The position numbers and the translations under genes were made by a program. DNA of 64,000 nt from Glandiceps talaboti (Eukaryota; Hemichordata; Enteropneusta; Spengelidae), in contig NC_135550.1 in the NCBI RefSeq assembly GCF_964340395.1, positions 16,657,484-16,721,483 of the forward strand, in the 5' to 3' direction. This document shows, piece after piece, positions 62,101 to 64,000 of the stretch; position 1 is the stretch's first letter; each line of letters begins with the position of its first letter. The notes beneath the pieces are model-generated. The model ran no database searches. It was not told the origin of the DNA and worked only from the letters and a program-made list of their open reading frames with translations.

Positions 62101-64000
62101 TTTGGTCAATATCTCGAAATCAAAAAACGCTTAACAAATGAGCTTAATATCATTGAAAAACGAAGGTTGTGTTATTTAGACCACCCGTAGCAAAGTGGGT
62201 GTAATATGCTATATTCCGGTTACTGAAGTTCCAGCCATAGCATAGGTAAGGATCGCAAGAGGGGTGCCCCTGATTTGGCAACGTGAGGGCTAGAATTGGT
62301 CATGGCCACTGATCCTATAGCAATGCATGAAGCTGTGAACAAAATGTGTGTAGAAGAAGAACTCTTGTGTTCTAAAGAGAACATTACAGTAGAGGTTAGG
62401 TATGTTTCGATTACTGGTAGTCACTAATAAAACAGTGCAGTGAAAACAACATAGAAAATGAGTGGTAACTTTGTGTCTGCAGTCTTTGTGCTACAATCCT
62501 AAAATATTCTGACCCTTACTTCCGGCCCCACACAGCTAGCAAACAGCACTCCTAGTGGCCAAACAATGAAATGTTTTACCTCTCTGATAACCAGAATTTT
62601 TGTATTAAATAACGTTCAATTTTTCTGCAATGCTATTGGAACTGTTTGTATTACTTGCAGGTTCTTAATGAGAAGTTCAATGGTAAAATTGAAGAAGTGG
62701 TGGCCCACACATTTCCAGATGAATACTTTACCTGCTCTGCTAAATGCCTTTCGTGCAAGTAAGCAAATATTGAAAATGAAAGTAATGGTACCCTACTGTA
62801 TCAGTGTTTTAATTTACTATTGAATACTTTATTACTGCAGGATTGTCTGTTTGCTAACTTGGTAGAAATGACATGTTGGCATGAATTACTTTTCACTGAC
62901 ATCTTTATGTTTGTCAATGCATGATCAGCATGTTGAAATGAGTCATTAACTGTGCAACATGACAAGAACATAGCAGTGTAACTGACACCACCTTCCTAGT
63001 AACACACTTTATGTCAGAAGTGTCAGTCAAGTTGGCAAGGTGTTTGACTGATTTGCATATTCAATGTATTACATCCTTTAACATGCAAACCATACCATAG
63101 ATATAAGAAAGTTCAGCATCACACCTACAAGTTTAGCTTTGCAAGTACATGTAGGTCAAGTTTAGCCGTGCAACTAGGTCAAGTTTAGCAGTACAACTAG
63201 GTCAAGTACTGGTGGATCATTGATATCCAAAGCTTATGATACGATGAATGGATTTTTTGGGAAAATTGTCTCCCATGAAAGAGTTGAATTCCCAATCGAA
63301 AAATAAAGCCTTCCACAGTAATACAGAAGGGAATTGAAGATGATACCTGTATGTGCAAGCTGTAGATGAGTTGTTTTCAATATTATTATTTAAAATTTTT
63401 TTCTATATCCATTGTAGCAACCGTTGTTCCTTGACAATGAATCATCTAAAAGACAAAGTTGGTCATGATACAGTAGGAAAATGTCAGTATCAGCACCAGT
63501 ATGAAAACAAAGTTTACATTTGTGAGGTAAGTACAATGTAATACAGTACATGTATCTCTTCTTTTGCAACCAAGAAAATAAGATGTGACACAAAGTTTAA
63601 CACAGTGAGAAGATTTATCTAAAAGACTCTCATGAGAATCAGATGTCTTAGGGAGGACTGAACCATGGGCTCAAATCGACTTCCCTGTAAAGCATTGATT
63701 ACAATCGAGGGCCTCCATTGTGAAACTGAGATTGGTTTAGATGAAAATTTCTAAGCATGTTAGAAAGAACTTTATCCTGACCAGAGTCCTTTCCCCTATA
63801 CTTATGGTAGACGCAATAGCAGTTCTACAGTATATACCATGATGGTCGCATCACTGCATGCATACATCTGAATCTTCACCTGTGTGATGTCAAACAGGAG
63901 AGTTACATATCAAAAATATGCAAATCACCTTCAATTTTATCAAACTGTTTTTTCTGTTCAGAATGGCTTCTGAAAAGTGTCTTAGACTATTATCACAATT
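58247..64000 (+). CDS. ZFYVE1: ZFYVE1/DFCP1 (5' part, five exons, runs off the window)
   Basis: Segments: 58247-59116, 60407-60908, 61558-61775, 62661-62758, 63418-63526; about 599 codons, all in frame. DFCP1 is an ER and lipid-droplet protein that binds PI3P through two C-terminal FYVE fingers and marks omegasomes in autophagy; its N-terminal P-loop domain hydrolyses nucleotide. Seen here: paired Cys/His zinc-binding motifs (CDECGTMQCEHCEKRLH, CQQCETYMCSECDAKMH), a Ser/Thr/Pro-rich linker about residues 150-275, Walker A GNTGDGKS about 316-323, DTEGLLG about 364-370, RTKAERLHNDLFKFLGDAS, and the Cys-rich stretch before the FYVE fingers. Start taken at the ATG 58247; ATGs at 58253 and 58295 are also in frame. 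The FYVE fingers are outside the window. Confidence 0.95.
59117..60406. other. ZFYVE1 intron 1, 1.3 kb
   Basis: No gene. It contains an inverted repeat near 59728-59813 (ATAACTG-GGGTGA and AACAAAGGCT arms), a C run at 59863-59879, and near 60250-60283 a TTCTGACCGACAAGTCGCTT block also found near 38697-38730. Confidence 0.65.
60407..60908 (+). CDS. ZFYVE1: ZFYVE1 exon 2 (P-loop NTPase)
   Basis: KVVSIFGNTGDGKSYTLNHT, CTIGVWAAYDPNLKVITVDT, RTRLLLKVLALSDIIIYRT and LGPAVIVFHETANTVPL. Human reads KVVSIFGNTGDGKSHTLNHT. Phase 0 in, phase 1 out. Confidence 0.97.
61558..61775 (+). CDS. ZFYVE1: ZFYVE1 exon 3 (NTPase domain end)
   Basis: LLKERFKHEGKHINAFNSLH, TDFRGLQKVIKQQIENTAVR and SPRSPLIIYQALK. Matches human TDFSGLRRALEQLLENNTTR. 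Phase 1 in, phase 0 out. Confidence 0.95.
61915..62050 (+). repeat. Half copy of fold-back family C
   Basis: TTACATGTGTTTGACCATTTG, GGGAAACC and GACATCACATTTACCACAAT-CTTCATCTTGACA align with one arm of the element at 41707-42074. Confidence 0.55.
62661..62758 (+). CDS. ZFYVE1: ZFYVE1 exon 4
   Basis: VLNEKFNGKIEEVVAHTFPD then EYFTCSAKCLSC. Matches human SSFFPDEYFTCSSLCLSCG. Phase 0 in, phase 2 out. Confidence 0.94.
63125..63210. repeat. Short AGGTCAAGTTTAGC tandem repeat
   Basis: Three to four units of about 26 bases, consensus AGGTCAAGTTTAGCAGTACAACT, in ZFYVE1 intron 4. Confidence 0.8.
63418..63526 (+). CDS. ZFYVE1: ZFYVE1 exon 5
   Basis: NNRCSLTMNHLKDKVGHDTV then KCQYQHQYENKVYICE. Matches human CKKSMNHGKEGVPHEAKSRC and YSHQYDNRVYTCK. 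Phase 2 in, phase 0 out. The next exon lies beyond the window. Confidence 0.94.

Larger units (their letters stand above)
46098..63417. other. Other RTF1 and ZFYVE1 introns over 300 bases with nothing recognised
   Basis: Introns 47857-48464, 49184-49880, 49969-50575, 50659-51126, 51218-51789, 51874-52177, 53056-53913 and 60909-61557, and the stretch 63527-64000, show no gene, RNA gene or clear element. Confidence 0.6.

Overview
The window is animal nuclear DNA. It is AT-rich, its genes are cut into many short exons with GT-AG introns, and it is full of simple repeats, fold-back elements and SINE-like copies. Three protein genes are recognisable by protein similarity recalled from the human families. 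On the minus strand, 1-37107 holds the 5' part of an usherin (USH2A) gene, and 42791-57843 holds a complete RTF1 gene. On the plus strand, 58247 onward holds the 5' part of ZFYVE1 (DFCP1). The compact introns and the presence of usherin suggest an invertebrate, probably a non-vertebrate deuterostome; a lophotrochozoan cannot be excluded. Species assignment is inference.

Usherin: 41 exons were assembled by hand. Every junction keeps the reading frame, giving about 2857 codons: signal peptide, laminin-G-like domain, laminin N-terminal domain, ten laminin-type EGF repeats, four fibronectin III (FN3) repeats, a split FN3 that encloses two laminin G domains, then a run of FN3 repeats that leaves the window at base 1. 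This is the vertebrate domain order, and about half the usual usherin length. Usherin is a large extracellular and transmembrane protein of hair-cell and photoreceptor membranes.

RTF1: 17 coding exons, 664 codons, with the acidic N-terminus, histone modification region, Plus3 domain and C-terminal tail all present. It is a Paf1-complex-associated factor for RNA polymerase II elongation and H2B ubiquitylation. ZFYVE1: five exons give the N-terminal zinc fingers and the P-loop NTPase; the FYVE fingers lie beyond the window. RTF1 and ZFYVE1 are head to head with about 400 bases between start codons, so they probably share a bidirectional promoter, which contains YY1-, ETS- and TCACGTGA-like sites. 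Nothing suggests that the three products act in one pathway.

The rest is intron and intergenic DNA. The least ordinary structures are two intronic tandem arrays in usherin built from the 3' end of the neighbouring exon including its splice donor, so that strong decoy donors are repeated (about 22 times after exon 12, four times after exon 10). There are also several long fold-back elements (one with a 9-base flanking duplication), a tandem-core plus microsatellite element resembling pearl/HINE elements, two tRNA-derived SINE candidates, and at least four dispersed repeat families with several copies each.
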